A stretch of DNA of 64,000 bases from Parapedobacter luteus (lineage in GTDB: Bacteria; Bacteroidota; Bacteroidia; Sphingobacteriales; Sphingobacteriaceae): the NCBI RefSeq assembly GCF_900168055.1, contig NZ_FUYS01000004.1:418863-482862 (forward strand). Reading direction: 5' to 3'. Numbering within the stretch: the stretch's first letter is position 1; every line of letters begins with the position of its first letter. The translations under genes and the position numbers were made by a program. Of the stretch, positions 17,056 through 25,814 are shown in pieces. The notes under the pieces are model-generated. The model was given only the letters and a program-made list of their open reading frames with translations. It was not told the origin of the DNA and searched no databases.

Positions 17056-18903
17056 CTACCCAATCATCTTAAACACGCTGCCCCCATTTTTTATCTCCTT
17101 GATTTTGTTGATGTACGGTTTTTCCAGAAATTTCGGCCGCAAGGGCAGCGGTTTCAACAACCGCCTATGCATGAGTTCTTCAATAATAGGCAGGTAGTCT
17201 TGCCTTATTTTACCCACCAATAACCGCGAGATGTCCTTTCCTTCTTTGACATATTCGATCACATTGAGCAATCCTTTGAGGTAAACCGCATCTTTGGTCA
17301 GCCCGCCTCCGCGGTACACACGCATGGTAATGTAAAATGCGTTTTCGGGCTTAAAGGCATACTTCTCCACCAGAAGCGCAAAGGTCTCCGCGAAGGCGTT
17401 TCCTGCCAGCATGTGGTGGACGGCTACGACGCGTGCGGCAAGCGTGCGCATCCGTTGGTTGGTCAGCCCGCCGGTCATGTATTCACTGAGCACGGCAAGC
17501 CCCTCCTGAAGTTGTTCATAGCCCGGCACGCCCAGGTAAAATAGTTTAAACGGTTGTGCCATACCATTGTAGTAGGTGGCCACATGCGTACCCACTTCGT
17601 GCTGAAGCAACGAAAACGCCCGATCCTTGGATATCCGGTAGCGGGAGCCGATGTTCAGCGTGCCGCGGGATACCATGACGCCCTCCACATCATCCCTGAC
17701 ACGCACAGCGGTGGATACCGGATGATACTGTTGCTTCAGGTATTCCAATTCGCCTTTTGCTAATTTGGCAAACGCGCGCGCATCCAGCATGTCGCTCGCT
17801 ACAGGTGGGCGCTGGGGTTCAGAGGCCACTAATATTGCGCTGGCGATGTCAAGCAGGTTTTCCTCGACATTGCCAAAAACCTGCTGGCTGCTGTAGAGGA
17901 AATCAGGCTTTTCCCTGTCGCTGAGCATATTGAGCATCCTGTCGATTTCTTTGCGTTTGTCCCGGAAGAGATAGGCCATCGTCGGGTCCATGATTTCCTC
18001 GATCGGTAGGTTGTACAGCTTCCGCTTGATAAGTTCGGGGTCAATGGGCATAGGCCTATAGTGAAATACCGGATTTTTCCGGTATTTGCTTTTCAAAAAG
18101 CTCTCCCAGGCCTCCTGGGCGTTAATCGGTGTCACCAGCAACAAAAAATCGAACAGATTGCTATATTCCGCCAGCTTTTCATCCACTTTCCATACGACTT
18201 CGTCCAGTTCTGTGGTGCCCAGCATTTCGAAATGAGCCGCACTGTACGAGGTTTTCATGCGGATAAATTCAAAAAAGCTCTTGCGCAGCGCTTTGCCGAA
18301 GCTTTCGCGCAACTCCCGAAGAAATAACGGATAAGGCGCACCGGTTTGCTGGTTGATATAAAAAGGGGCGATCTCCAATCCCACGAGAATGATTTCGCTT
18401 TTCCGTGCCTCTTCGAGATTAAAAATCTCGCGGTAATACGCCGGAGCAGGCACCTTTTTCCGCTTCTCCAGCCCTACGGCAATTTCCGGGGTCTGAAACA
18501 GCTGAAGATGGCGCAGTTCGAATTGCAGCTTCTCGGCGACAGCCAACGCGCTTTTTTGGCAAACATGGACGGTGAACGATGCCGTCTCCACACGGGTTGA
18601 CAGCCATACTTCAAGGAGCATAAATCCGCCGAATTTATCAGCCATCGCGTTAGCGATAGCTCGAATAATCGGGGTTACGTTACATTCCGGTGTATCCGGG
18701 GCCACCAGGTAGGCAGACTCCGTTTTTCCCAAGGTCGACGTAAACGCGTCTTCCCCATCGGGCGGGATACGGTAAATCAGCAGGTAGGGAACGGGTCTGT
18801 CCATATGAAGCTCACCCTCGCAAGGTAAACGGACATGCAGCGGCTTTCCCTTTTTGAGCTTATCCACAATATGTTGGATGGTTTTTTTCGTGTCAGTAGC
18901 CAT
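17056..18903 (-). CDS. QEGLA/DUF1704 family putative metallopeptidase
   Basis: 615 residues, the usual length of the bacterial DUF1704 family often called flavohemoglobin-expression-modulating QEGLA protein. The putative zinc motif HEVGTH lies at about 435-440 and the name-giving QEGLA at about 466-470, followed by VLSEYMTGG. The same family includes the eukaryotic tubulin tyrosine carboxypeptidase MATCAP (KIAA0895), known to be a metallopeptidase, so carboxypeptidase activity is a reasonable inference here. Its start overlaps the amidohydrolase-like gene by 11 bases, and the ATP-grasp gene follows after 24 bases. Confidence 0.9.
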   Translation of the reverse strand: MATDTKKTIQHIVDKLKKGKPLHVRLPCEGELHMDRPVPYLLIYRIPPDGEDAFTSTLGKTESAYLVAPDTPECNVTPIIRAIANAMADKFGGFMLLEVWLSTRVETASFTVHVCQKSALAVAEKLQFELRHLQLFQTPEIAVGLEKRKKVPAPAYYREIFNLEEARKSEIILVGLEIAPFYINQQTGAPYPLFLRELRESFGKALRKSFFEFIRMKTSYSAAHFEMLGTTELDEVVWKVDEKLAEYSNLFDFLLLVTPINAQEAWESFLKSKYRKNPVFHYRPMPIDPELIKRKLYNLPIEEIMDPTMAYLFRDKRKEIDRMLNMLSDREKPDFLYSSQQVFGNVEENLLDIASAILVASEPQRPPVASDMLDARAFAKLAKGELEYLKQQYHPVSTAVRVRDDVEGVMVSRGTLNIGSRYRISKDRAFSLLQHEVGTHVATYYNGMAQPFKLFYLGVPGYEQLQEGLAVLSEYMTGGLTNQRMRTLAARVVAVHHMLAGNAFAETFALLVEKYAFKPENAFYITMRVYRGGGLTKDAVYLKGLLNVIEYVKEGKDISRLLVGKIRQDYLPIIEELMHRRLLKPLPLRPKFLEKPYINKIKEIKNGGSVFKMIG

Positions 18904-19693
18904 TCGGATAGGTAGATTTAGCTGGCGTATCCAATAAGTCGAGCAGAAACGGAATCGTCCCCTTCAGCATCGATTTGATGTCGTTAAAATGCTTCCGATC
19001 TAGCCGGCCTGTCCATTCATCCATAAATGTTTTTTTGAATTCCAGAGACAGCGCGCAACCGTACTCGCCGAAATCATGGTTAATCCATTCGGCAAAAGCC
19101 CCACCCTTAAATTTGACATTTTCCCTCACATCCGGAAACCGGCCTAAGATGTGGTGGTGCGAAAGGAACCGGGTCATGCAATGGCCCAACGGCTTCCATT
19201 TGTCCCGGTTATGCCCCGTCCCGATATTGATCTCGGGATGGTCGCCGATGTGCGCCGCCTTCAGTGGATGCTCACGGCGGTGATTATAGCTATGGATATC
19301 CAGCATCACGAATTTGCCAAACAGGGCTATCGTCCATTGTATCAGCGCAGCCACGTCGGCATAGAATTGATCATAACCTTCGAGCAGTTGTGCCACCATG
19401 ATCTCGGGCAAGGCCGGCTTCCAAACGGTCAGTCCCCACGCATCTTCCGGCTTACGGTACACTGCCAGCTCCCGCCTGCGATTCAAGTCGGTCTGAAACC
19501 TGGAGGTCTCCACGACAATCCGGCTGACCGGTAGGTTGGCCATATCGCCGGTATACGGATCTTCTTCCCTGAACCGCTCATGCTCTTGCAGGTGCATGTA
19601 TTCCAGCAAGGGCAGTGCAAGCCGGTGCCCTTCGTGGATAGCAGCGACGATTATCGGCGTCTGTTCCCGGTGTATGGTGTAAACCAATTCCAT
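18893..19693 (-). CDS. N-formylglutamate amidohydrolase-like protein
   Basis: 266 residues. Family features include IVAAIHEGHRLALPLLEY (first metal-site region), RIVVETSRFQTDLNRRRE, VMLDIHSYNHRRE and HHILGRFPDVRENVKFKGGAFAEWIN. The family hydrolyses N-formylglutamate in histidine breakdown and is related in fold to zinc carboxypeptidases. No hut genes are nearby; the partners are QEGLA and ATP-grasp proteins, so a role in another pathway is likely. First gene of the three-gene unit. Confidence 0.88.
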   Translation of the reverse strand: MELVYTIHREQTPIIVAAIHEGHRLALPLLEYMHLQEHERFREEDPYTGDMANLPVSRIVVETSRFQTDLNRRRELAVYRKPEDAWGLTVWKPALPEIMVAQLLEGYDQFYADVAALIQWTIALFGKFVMLDIHSYNHRREHPLKAAHIGDHPEINIGTGHNRDKWKPLGHCMTRFLSHHHILGRFPDVRENVKFKGGAFAEWINHDFGEYGCALSLEFKKTFMDEWTGRLDRKHFNDIKSMLKGTIPFLLDLLDTPAKSTYPNGY

Positions 19694-19849
19694 TTGGAAT
19701 CATAAACACGGATGTAGAGCAAATGTTTTCCACAGCCACTTTGGCATGCATTCTGAAATTTATTAAGTAACCCTATGCGATCAAAACCGCAGGACTTACA
19801 CAGTTAGCAATACACAACAACAGATACGACGACACTTAAATAAAAACGT

Positions 19850-21025
19850 ATGAACACTTCCGTCAGATTAAACACGAAAACACTTATAATCACCATTTTA
19901 TCAGGAATCGCCCTGTTTTTTATGTTTAGCTGTTCCACGGGATCATCCAAAACCAACAGCAGCGAAAACAACGCCATTGCACTGCCGGTACAACGTATCG
20001 ACACCACTACAGCCAGCACGGTAAAGGACTATTTGGGGACGATAGAAGGCAAGGTAAATGTGGAGATACGTCCACAGGTTGAGGGTATTTTGGAGGAAAT
20101 TTATGTGGATGAAGGCGCATTTGTAAAGGAAGGCCAAAAACTTTTCAAGATCAATCCCCAGCCTTATCAGGAAGAGCTGAACAATGCCCTGGCCAACGAA
20201 AATGTCGAAAAAGCAAAGCTGGAAAATGCCAAACTGGAAGTCGACCGGCTGAAGCCGTTAGTTGAAAATGACGTTATCTCCGATGTGCGCCTGCGCACCG
20301 CCATGTCGGACTACGACGTGGCAAAAGCTTCGCTTGCACAAGCTTCTGCTGCCGTAGCCAGTGCCCGCATCAACTTGGAGTTTACGACCATCAAAGCACC
20401 GGTAAGCGGTTTCATTGGCCGCATCCCCAAGCGAATAGGCAACCTGGTAGGCAAGAGCGATGCGCTGACCGAGCTCTCCGATATCAGCGAAGTATATGTC
20501 TATTTTGCCATGAGCGAGTCCGATTTTCTCTATTTCCGCAAAAAGTATGGAAAACGCGATTCGGCCAAGGTGCATTCCGCTGATACGGCCCAGATCATTC
20601 CAAACGTGTCGCTAATCATGGCAGACGGGACAGCGTACCCCGAAAAAGGGGTGGTAGACGCCATCAACGGCCAGGTAAACCGTACAACCGGAGCCATCAG
20701 TTTGCGTGCGACCTTCCCGAACAAAGACAACATCCTTCGTTCGGGCAATACCGGTACACTCAAGATGGAGGAGTACGAACGCGGCGTGCTGACCGTCCCC
20801 CAGGTAGCAACCACTGAATTGCAGGATAAGATTTTTGTTTATACCCTCTCTGCCGACAACAAAGTGAAGCAACAAGCCATCCAAGTGGCCGGAAAGAGCG
20901 GCAATGCGTACATCGTGAAGGCCGGCGTCAAGCCCGGCGACCGCATTGTGCTTTCCGGCTTGGACAAGCTCTCCAATGGCATGGAAATCAAACCGCTCAA
21001 CGTTCCCGCGTCCGCCGCGGAATAA
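19850..21025 (+). CDS. RND efflux periplasmic adaptor (membrane fusion protein, AcrA/MexA type)
   Basis: 391 residues. It is a lipoprotein: an N-terminal hydrophobic segment (LIITILSGIALFFMF) ends in the lipobox FSCS. The biotinyl-lipoyl half-motifs (VEIRPQVEGILEEIYVDEGAFVKEGQKLF and FTTIKAPVSGFIGRIP) flank a coiled-coil hairpin rich in Ala, Leu and Glu at about 105-165; beta-barrel and membrane-proximal domains follow. It links the inner-membrane pump to the outer-membrane channel encoded next. First gene of a three-gene efflux operon. No TetR/AraC regulator sits beside it. Confidence 0.94.
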   Translation: MNTSVRLNTKTLIITILSGIALFFMFSCSTGSSKTNSSENNAIALPVQRIDTTTASTVKDYLGTIEGKVNVEIRPQVEGILEEIYVDEGAFVKEGQKLFKINPQPYQEELNNALANENVEKAKLENAKLEVDRLKPLVENDVISDVRLRTAMSDYDVAKASLAQASAAVASARINLEFTTIKAPVSGFIGRIPKRIGNLVGKSDALTELSDISEVYVYFAMSESDFLYFRKKYGKRDSAKVHSADTAQIIPNVSLIMADGTAYPEKGVVDAINGQVNRTTGAISLRATFPNKDNILRSGNTGTLKMEEYERGVLTVPQVATTELQDKIFVYTLSADNKVKQQAIQVAGKSGNAYIVKAGVKPGDRIVLSGLDKLSNGMEIKPLNVPASAAE

Positions 21026-21116
21026 CACGTTTGCAGGCAACCATTATGTTTAACGCTTCAAGACAAGGCAAGTGCATGCTTGTCCTTGGTAAACTTTGAC
21101 AACTAAAAACGAATAA

Positions 21117-24100
21117 ATGCTCAAGACATTCATCAATAGACCCGTACTGGCGACAGTTATTTCCATCCTGTTGGTTATCCTCGGGCTGGTATCCATGTGG
21201 CAGCTGCCCATCACCCGCTTTCCGGAAATCGCTCCGCCGAGTGTCACCGTATCCACGTCCTATCCCGGCGCAAACGCCGAAACGGTGGCAGGGGCCGTGC
21301 TCTTGCCCATCGAAGAGGCAATAAATGGTGTGCCAAACATGACGTATATCCGTTCGTCGGCCACCAATTCCGGTTCAGGAAACATTACGGTGTTTTTCAA
21401 GACCGGCACCGACCCCGACCAAGCGTCGGTAAACGTGCAGACCCGTGTTTCAAAGGCCAACTCCCGTATCCCTCCGGAGGTTATCGAATCCGGCATCACG
21501 GTAGAACCCCGCCAAAGCGGGATAATCATGACCATCAATATTTTCAGCAACCATCCGGATACCATATATGACGAGACGTTCCTGCAAGCCTACGCGCAGA
21601 TAAACCTCATGCGCGAACTCGCCCGTGTGGATGGCGTAGGCGAAGTGAGGCGTGTAGGGGCGCGTGATTACTCCATCCGCACCTGGTTGAATCCAGAAAA
21701 AATGGCGGTATACGGCTTGGTTCCGCAGGATGTGCAGCAAGCCATCCGCGACCAGAATTTTGAAATCGCCCCGGGGAGATTCGGAGAAACCTCCAACGAA
21801 GCCTTCGAAACGATCCTGCGGCACAAGGGAAGGTTCACCCTGCCCGAGGAGTTCGAACAAATCGTGATAAAAACCAACGAGGATGGTTCCGTCCTTTACC
21901 TGAAAGACATCGCCCGCACCGAACTGGGGGCCACCAACCTCGGCAGTGACAATAAAGTCAACGGTTATCCGGGGCTTACCCTGAATATCCTTCAGACCAG
22001 CGGCTCCAACGCCCGCGATATTGACATCCAAATACGGGACGTGCTCGAGCGGCTGTCCCGTGATTTCCCGGAAGGTATCCAATACGAAATTTCGTATAGC
22101 GTGCGTGAGCAGATTGATGAATCCATCAGCCAGGTACAGCATACGATTTTTGAGGCGTTCATCTTGGTGTTTATCATTGTTTTTATCTTTTTGCAGGACT
22201 TCCGCTCTACGCTTATCCCCGCCATAGCGATTCCGGTGTCACTGGTGGGCACCTTTTTCTTCCTGCAGCTTTTCGGGTTTTCCATCAATGTGCTTACGAT
22301 GTTTGCCCTCGTGCTGGCGATTGGGATCGTCGTGGATGATGCCATCGTCGTCGTGGAGGCCGTGCACCAGAAAATGCATGCAACGACCCTTGGGCCACGG
22401 AAGGCCACGCTAGCGACCATGGGAGAGATTACGAGCGCCATCGTGTCCATTACCTTGGTCATGGTGGCCGTCTTTTTCCCGGTAGGGTTCATGGGCGGGC
22501 CCTCGGGGGTCTTTTTCCAGCAGTTCGCCTACACGCTGGCTACAGCGATACTGATCTCCGCACTGAATGCATTGACCCTCACGCCTGCGTTATGCGCGCT
22601 GCTGCTCAAGAGGCCCGCGCGGCACCCCTCGGTAGCCGATAGCACACCGAAAAAAGGCAATAAAGCCGGCAAGCTGGCTTCCCGTTTTTTCGAAGCATTT
22701 AATACCGCCTTCGCTACCCTTACCAACAAATACATCGGCTCGCTGCGTTTCTTAATCCAGCGGAAAGCATTCGCCTTTGGCGGGCTGGCGATTGTGACCG
22801 CCATCGGTATATGGCTGATGAACAGGACACCATCGAGCTTTATACCCACCGAAGATGATAGCTTCATTACCTACTCGCTATCCATGCCACCGGGAGCATC
22901 GCTCGCCCGCACCACCGTTGCCCTTGCCAAAGCTGACAGCATCCTGAAAAAGCGCGAAGCCATCGAAGGCATGACCACTGTATCCGGATACAATGCCATA
23001 GACGCCAGTGCAAGCTCCGCCTTTGCCGTCGGCTACATCAATTTAAAACCCATCAAAGAGCGGGGAGCTATCCGCAACATTGATGCGATAATGGATACCA
23101 TACGAAACGATCTCGCACAGGTTACAGAAGCGTCGTTCAGTGTTTTCCCAAGGCCTACCATACAAGGATTCGGCGACTTCTCGGGCCTCGAATTTGTGTT
23201 GCAAGACCGGATGGGCGGCTCCATGTGGGATTTTGGCATGGTAGCAGACACCTTCATGCGCGAGCTCGAAAAGCGGCCCGAGATTGCCTCGGCCTATACG
23301 ACGTTCAATGCAAACTTCCCCCAATACCTGCTGGAAGTCGATCCGGTAAAGGCGAAGGCCTTGGGCGTGAGCATCAATGACATGATGCGCACCATACAGG
23401 GCTATTACGGCCGCGTCACCGTGAGCGATTTCAACCGCTTCGGCCGGCAATATCGGCTATTCATGCAAGCCGATTTTGAATACCGTGCCGATCCGGAGTC
23501 CTTTAAATCCATCTTTGTGCGCAACGACAATGGCGAAATGGTGCCTGTCAACACCATTGTCAGATTGAAGAAAGTCATGGGCCCCGAAATTGTAAACCGG
23601 TACAACTTATATAATGCCATCGCCATCAACGCCATACCGTCAGATGGCTACAGCACGGGGGAAGCCATGGCCGCAATGGAAGAAGTCGCCGCTGCCTCCC
23701 TGCCCGGCAATTACAGCTATGAATGGACCGGCATGAGCCTGGAAGAGCGCCAATCAGGCAATGAAACGGCCCTGATTTTTGCATTGAGCATTGTTTTCGT
23801 CTACTTCCTGTTAGCAGCCCAGTACGAGAGCTACATTCTCCCGCTGGCGGTCATGCTGTCCGTGCCTGTAGGGCTAATCGGCGTGTACTCGGCCATCAAC
23901 CTGGTGGGTTTGGAAAATAACATTTATGTACAAGTCGGCCTTATCATGTTGATAGGCCTGCTGGCTAAAAATGCCATCCTCATTGTGGAGTTTGCCGTCC
24001 AGCAACGACGGGCTGGGTTGCGCATCTACGAATCAGCCATTGAAGGGGCGCGTATGCGGCTTAGGCCCATTCTCATGACCTCACTGGCCTTCGTGGCGGG

Positions 24101-24287
24101 CCTCATTCCGTTGATGTGGACGGTAGGCCCCTCCGCGCAGGGCAACCACTCCATCAGTTTCGGCGCCGCGGGGGGGATGCTCATCGGTGCCACACTGGGG
24201 ATAGTTATCATTCCCGTGTTGTACGTTGTGTTCAAACATCTCGATGAGCTCGTAAAAAATAAGTTGACCATAAAAGAAGAAGATTAA
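21117..24287 (+). CDS. RND multidrug efflux pump, inner-membrane subunit (AcrB/HAE1 type)
   Basis: 1056 residues, full length. N-terminal helix (FINRPVLATVISILLVILGL), two large periplasmic loops and twelve membrane helices are visible. The proton-relay aspartates lie in ALVLAIGIVVDDAIVVVEA, and the relay lysine in GLLAKNAILIVEFA. The GX3GX3 pattern and FLQDFRSTLIPAIAIPVSL are as in AcrB-like HAE1 pumps for hydrophobic and amphiphilic drugs. It begins 91 bases after the adaptor, and its stop overlaps the channel gene start by one base (TAATG). Confidence 0.96.
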   Translation: MLKTFINRPVLATVISILLVILGLVSMWQLPITRFPEIAPPSVTVSTSYPGANAETVAGAVLLPIEEAINGVPNMTYIRSSATNSGSGNITVFFKTGTDPDQASVNVQTRVSKANSRIPPEVIESGITVEPRQSGIIMTINIFSNHPDTIYDETFLQAYAQINLMRELARVDGVGEVRRVGARDYSIRTWLNPEKMAVYGLVPQDVQQAIRDQNFEIAPGRFGETSNEAFETILRHKGRFTLPEEFEQIVIKTNEDGSVLYLKDIARTELGATNLGSDNKVNGYPGLTLNILQTSGSNARDIDIQIRDVLERLSRDFPEGIQYEISYSVREQIDESISQVQHTIFEAFILVFIIVFIFLQDFRSTLIPAIAIPVSLVGTFFFLQLFGFSINVLTMFALVLAIGIVVDDAIVVVEAVHQKMHATTLGPRKATLATMGEITSAIVSITLVMVAVFFPVGFMGGPSGVFFQQFAYTLATAILISALNALTLTPALCALLLKRPARHPSVADSTPKKGNKAGKLASRFFEAFNTAFATLTNKYIGSLRFLIQRKAFAFGGLAIVTAIGIWLMNRTPSSFIPTEDDSFITYSLSMPPGASLARTTVALAKADSILKKREAIEGMTTVSGYNAIDASASSAFAVGYINLKPIKERGAIRNIDAIMDTIRNDLAQVTEASFSVFPRPTIQGFGDFSGLEFVLQDRMGGSMWDFGMVADTFMRELEKRPEIASAYTTFNANFPQYLLEVDPVKAKALGVSINDMMRTIQGYYGRVTVSDFNRFGRQYRLFMQADFEYRADPESFKSIFVRNDNGEMVPVNTIVRLKKVMGPEIVNRYNLYNAIAINAIPSDGYSTGEAMAAMEEVAAASLPGNYSYEWTGMSLEERQSGNETALIFALSIVFVYFLLAAQYESYILPLAVMLSVPVGLIGVYSAINLVGLENNIYVQVGLIMLIGLLAKNAILIVEFAVQQRRAGLRIYESAIEGARMRLRPILMTSLAFVAGLIPLMWTVGPSAQGNHSISFGAAGGMLIGATLGIVIIPVLYVVFKHLDELVKNKLTIKEED

Positions 24288-25750
24288 TGATGAAGTCCAT
24301 CCGGCAAACAGGTTTAGTTGCGATCATCGGCTGTTTATTAGCTTCGTCCTGCAAGTTGGGGCGGGATTACGTCCGTCCGGATACAGGGCTTACGGCCGCG
24401 TTCCGCGGCGCCGATACCCTTGTCGGTACGGCAGACACGGCCAACATTGCTGATATCCCTTGGTATGATTTCTTTACCGACAGCATGATGATTATGCTCA
24501 TTGATAGCGCTATCGCCAACAATTACGACATGCAAACCGCGCTTAAGAACATTGAAATTGCCAATCAGTCATTGCGGCAATCCCGCGCGGCGTTTTTCCC
24601 GGAGGTAGAGGCCCAGTTGGGCGGTACCAACCAGCAGTGGCGATCGCGCGACTTTTACAGCTCCCCGTCGTCCAAATGGTATGGGCGCGACGGCCAGGCC
24701 GAACCGCCTGACAACCTGTTTATGTATCAGTCGCAATACCTTTCCTCCATCAGCATAAGCTGGGAGCTGGATATCTGGGGGAAAATGCGCCGGCAGAATG
24801 AAAGCGCGCTAGCCGAATACCTGCAGACTTTTGAAGCCAGAAAAGCCATACAGACCGGCTTGATAGCCACCATCGCCGAAGGTTATTATAACCTGCTGAT
24901 GCTCGATGCACAGCTGGAGGTCGCACGGCGGAATCTTCGGCTCAATGACAGCACGCTGCAAATCGTTAAACTCCAGCGCGATGCCGGCGAAGTGAGCTCG
25001 TTGGCCATCCAGCAGACAGAATCGCAGATGCTGCTCGCCACGTCCCTTATCCCGCAGTTGGAGCAGGAAATCGCCATTCAAGAAAATGCGTTGATGGCCT
25101 TGACCGGGCGCATGCCCGATAGCGTTTACCGGTCCTCGGCGCTAATGGATTGGCGCATGCAGGATACTTACGACGCCGGGGTACCGCTACAATTGCTGGC
25201 CAATCGGCCAGACGTGCGGGCCGCCGAACTAGCGCTGCGCGCCGCGAATGCCGACGTAGGCGTAGCGCAAGCCTACCGGTATCCGACACTGACCATCGAT
25301 GCATCGGGCGGGATCAACGCCATGCTTCCACAAAACTGGTTCAACATCCCCGGCGCGTTATTCGGCGGGCTCATCAGCGGTGCCACCCAACCGGTATTCA
25401 GCCGAAGGAGACTTAAAACGCAGCATGAAATTGCCAAACTGGAACGCGATAAAGCCGAAATCAGTTTCCAACAAACGGTCATGGATGCGGTTCATGAGGT
25501 GACGAATGCCCTGATCATGATTGAGAAGCTCAATGAGCAATATGCCATTGCTGAGCGGCGGGTAGCCACGGCTCAGCTCGGTGTCAAAAATGCCAATTTG
25601 CTGTTCAAAAGCGGGGAAGCCACCTACCTGGAAGTGATCACCGCCCAAAGCAATGCGCTCACCAGCGAGCTGGATTTGGTCAGCATCAAGCAGCAACAGC
25701 TCAATGCCAAGGTCGGACTTTACCGGGCGCTGGGCGGCGGGTGGAAATAA
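24287..25750 (+). CDS. RND efflux outer-membrane channel (OprM/NodT family lipoprotein)
   Basis: 487 residues. Signal peptide with lipobox LASSC, followed by KLGRDYVRPD as in OprM-type channels. Two TolC-like repeats show the expected helices (TALKNIEIANQSLRQSRAAFFP, AISWELDIWGK region, LLANRPDVRAAELALRAANADVGVAQAYRYPTL). The C-terminal half ends LYRALGGGWK, a standard ending of this family. It completes the tripartite pump and is followed by a hairpin terminator. Confidence 0.95.
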   Translation: MMKSIRQTGLVAIIGCLLASSCKLGRDYVRPDTGLTAAFRGADTLVGTADTANIADIPWYDFFTDSMMIMLIDSAIANNYDMQTALKNIEIANQSLRQSRAAFFPEVEAQLGGTNQQWRSRDFYSSPSSKWYGRDGQAEPPDNLFMYQSQYLSSISISWELDIWGKMRRQNESALAEYLQTFEARKAIQTGLIATIAEGYYNLLMLDAQLEVARRNLRLNDSTLQIVKLQRDAGEVSSLAIQQTESQMLLATSLIPQLEQEIAIQENALMALTGRMPDSVYRSSALMDWRMQDTYDAGVPLQLLANRPDVRAAELALRAANADVGVAQAYRYPTLTIDASGGINAMLPQNWFNIPGALFGGLISGATQPVFSRRRLKTQHEIAKLERDKAEISFQQTVMDAVHEVTNALIMIEKLNEQYAIAERRVATAQLGVKNANLLFKSGEATYLEVITAQSNALTSELDLVSIKQQQLNAKVGLYRALGGGWK

Positions 25751-25776
25751 AAAGGCCGATCCATCGTGGACCGGCC
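25748..25776 (-). terminator. Hairpin terminator between convergent operons
   Basis: Stem GGCCGATCCA / TGGACCGGCC with one mismatch and a three-base loop, at 25754-25776. On the minus strand it is followed by a run of five T, so it fits a Rho-independent terminator for the OmpA gene of cassette A; the same hairpin may also stop the efflux operon. Confidence 0.7.
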
Positions 25777-25814
25777 GTTACATGAGATATTTAGGGTTAG
25801 TTTGATAGCCGGCT

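Noticed and set aside
19850..25750. Heavy-metal (CusA-type) efflux
   Set aside because: The pump carries HAE1/AcrB-type motifs and the adaptor lacks metal-binding extensions; a drug-type RND pump fits better.
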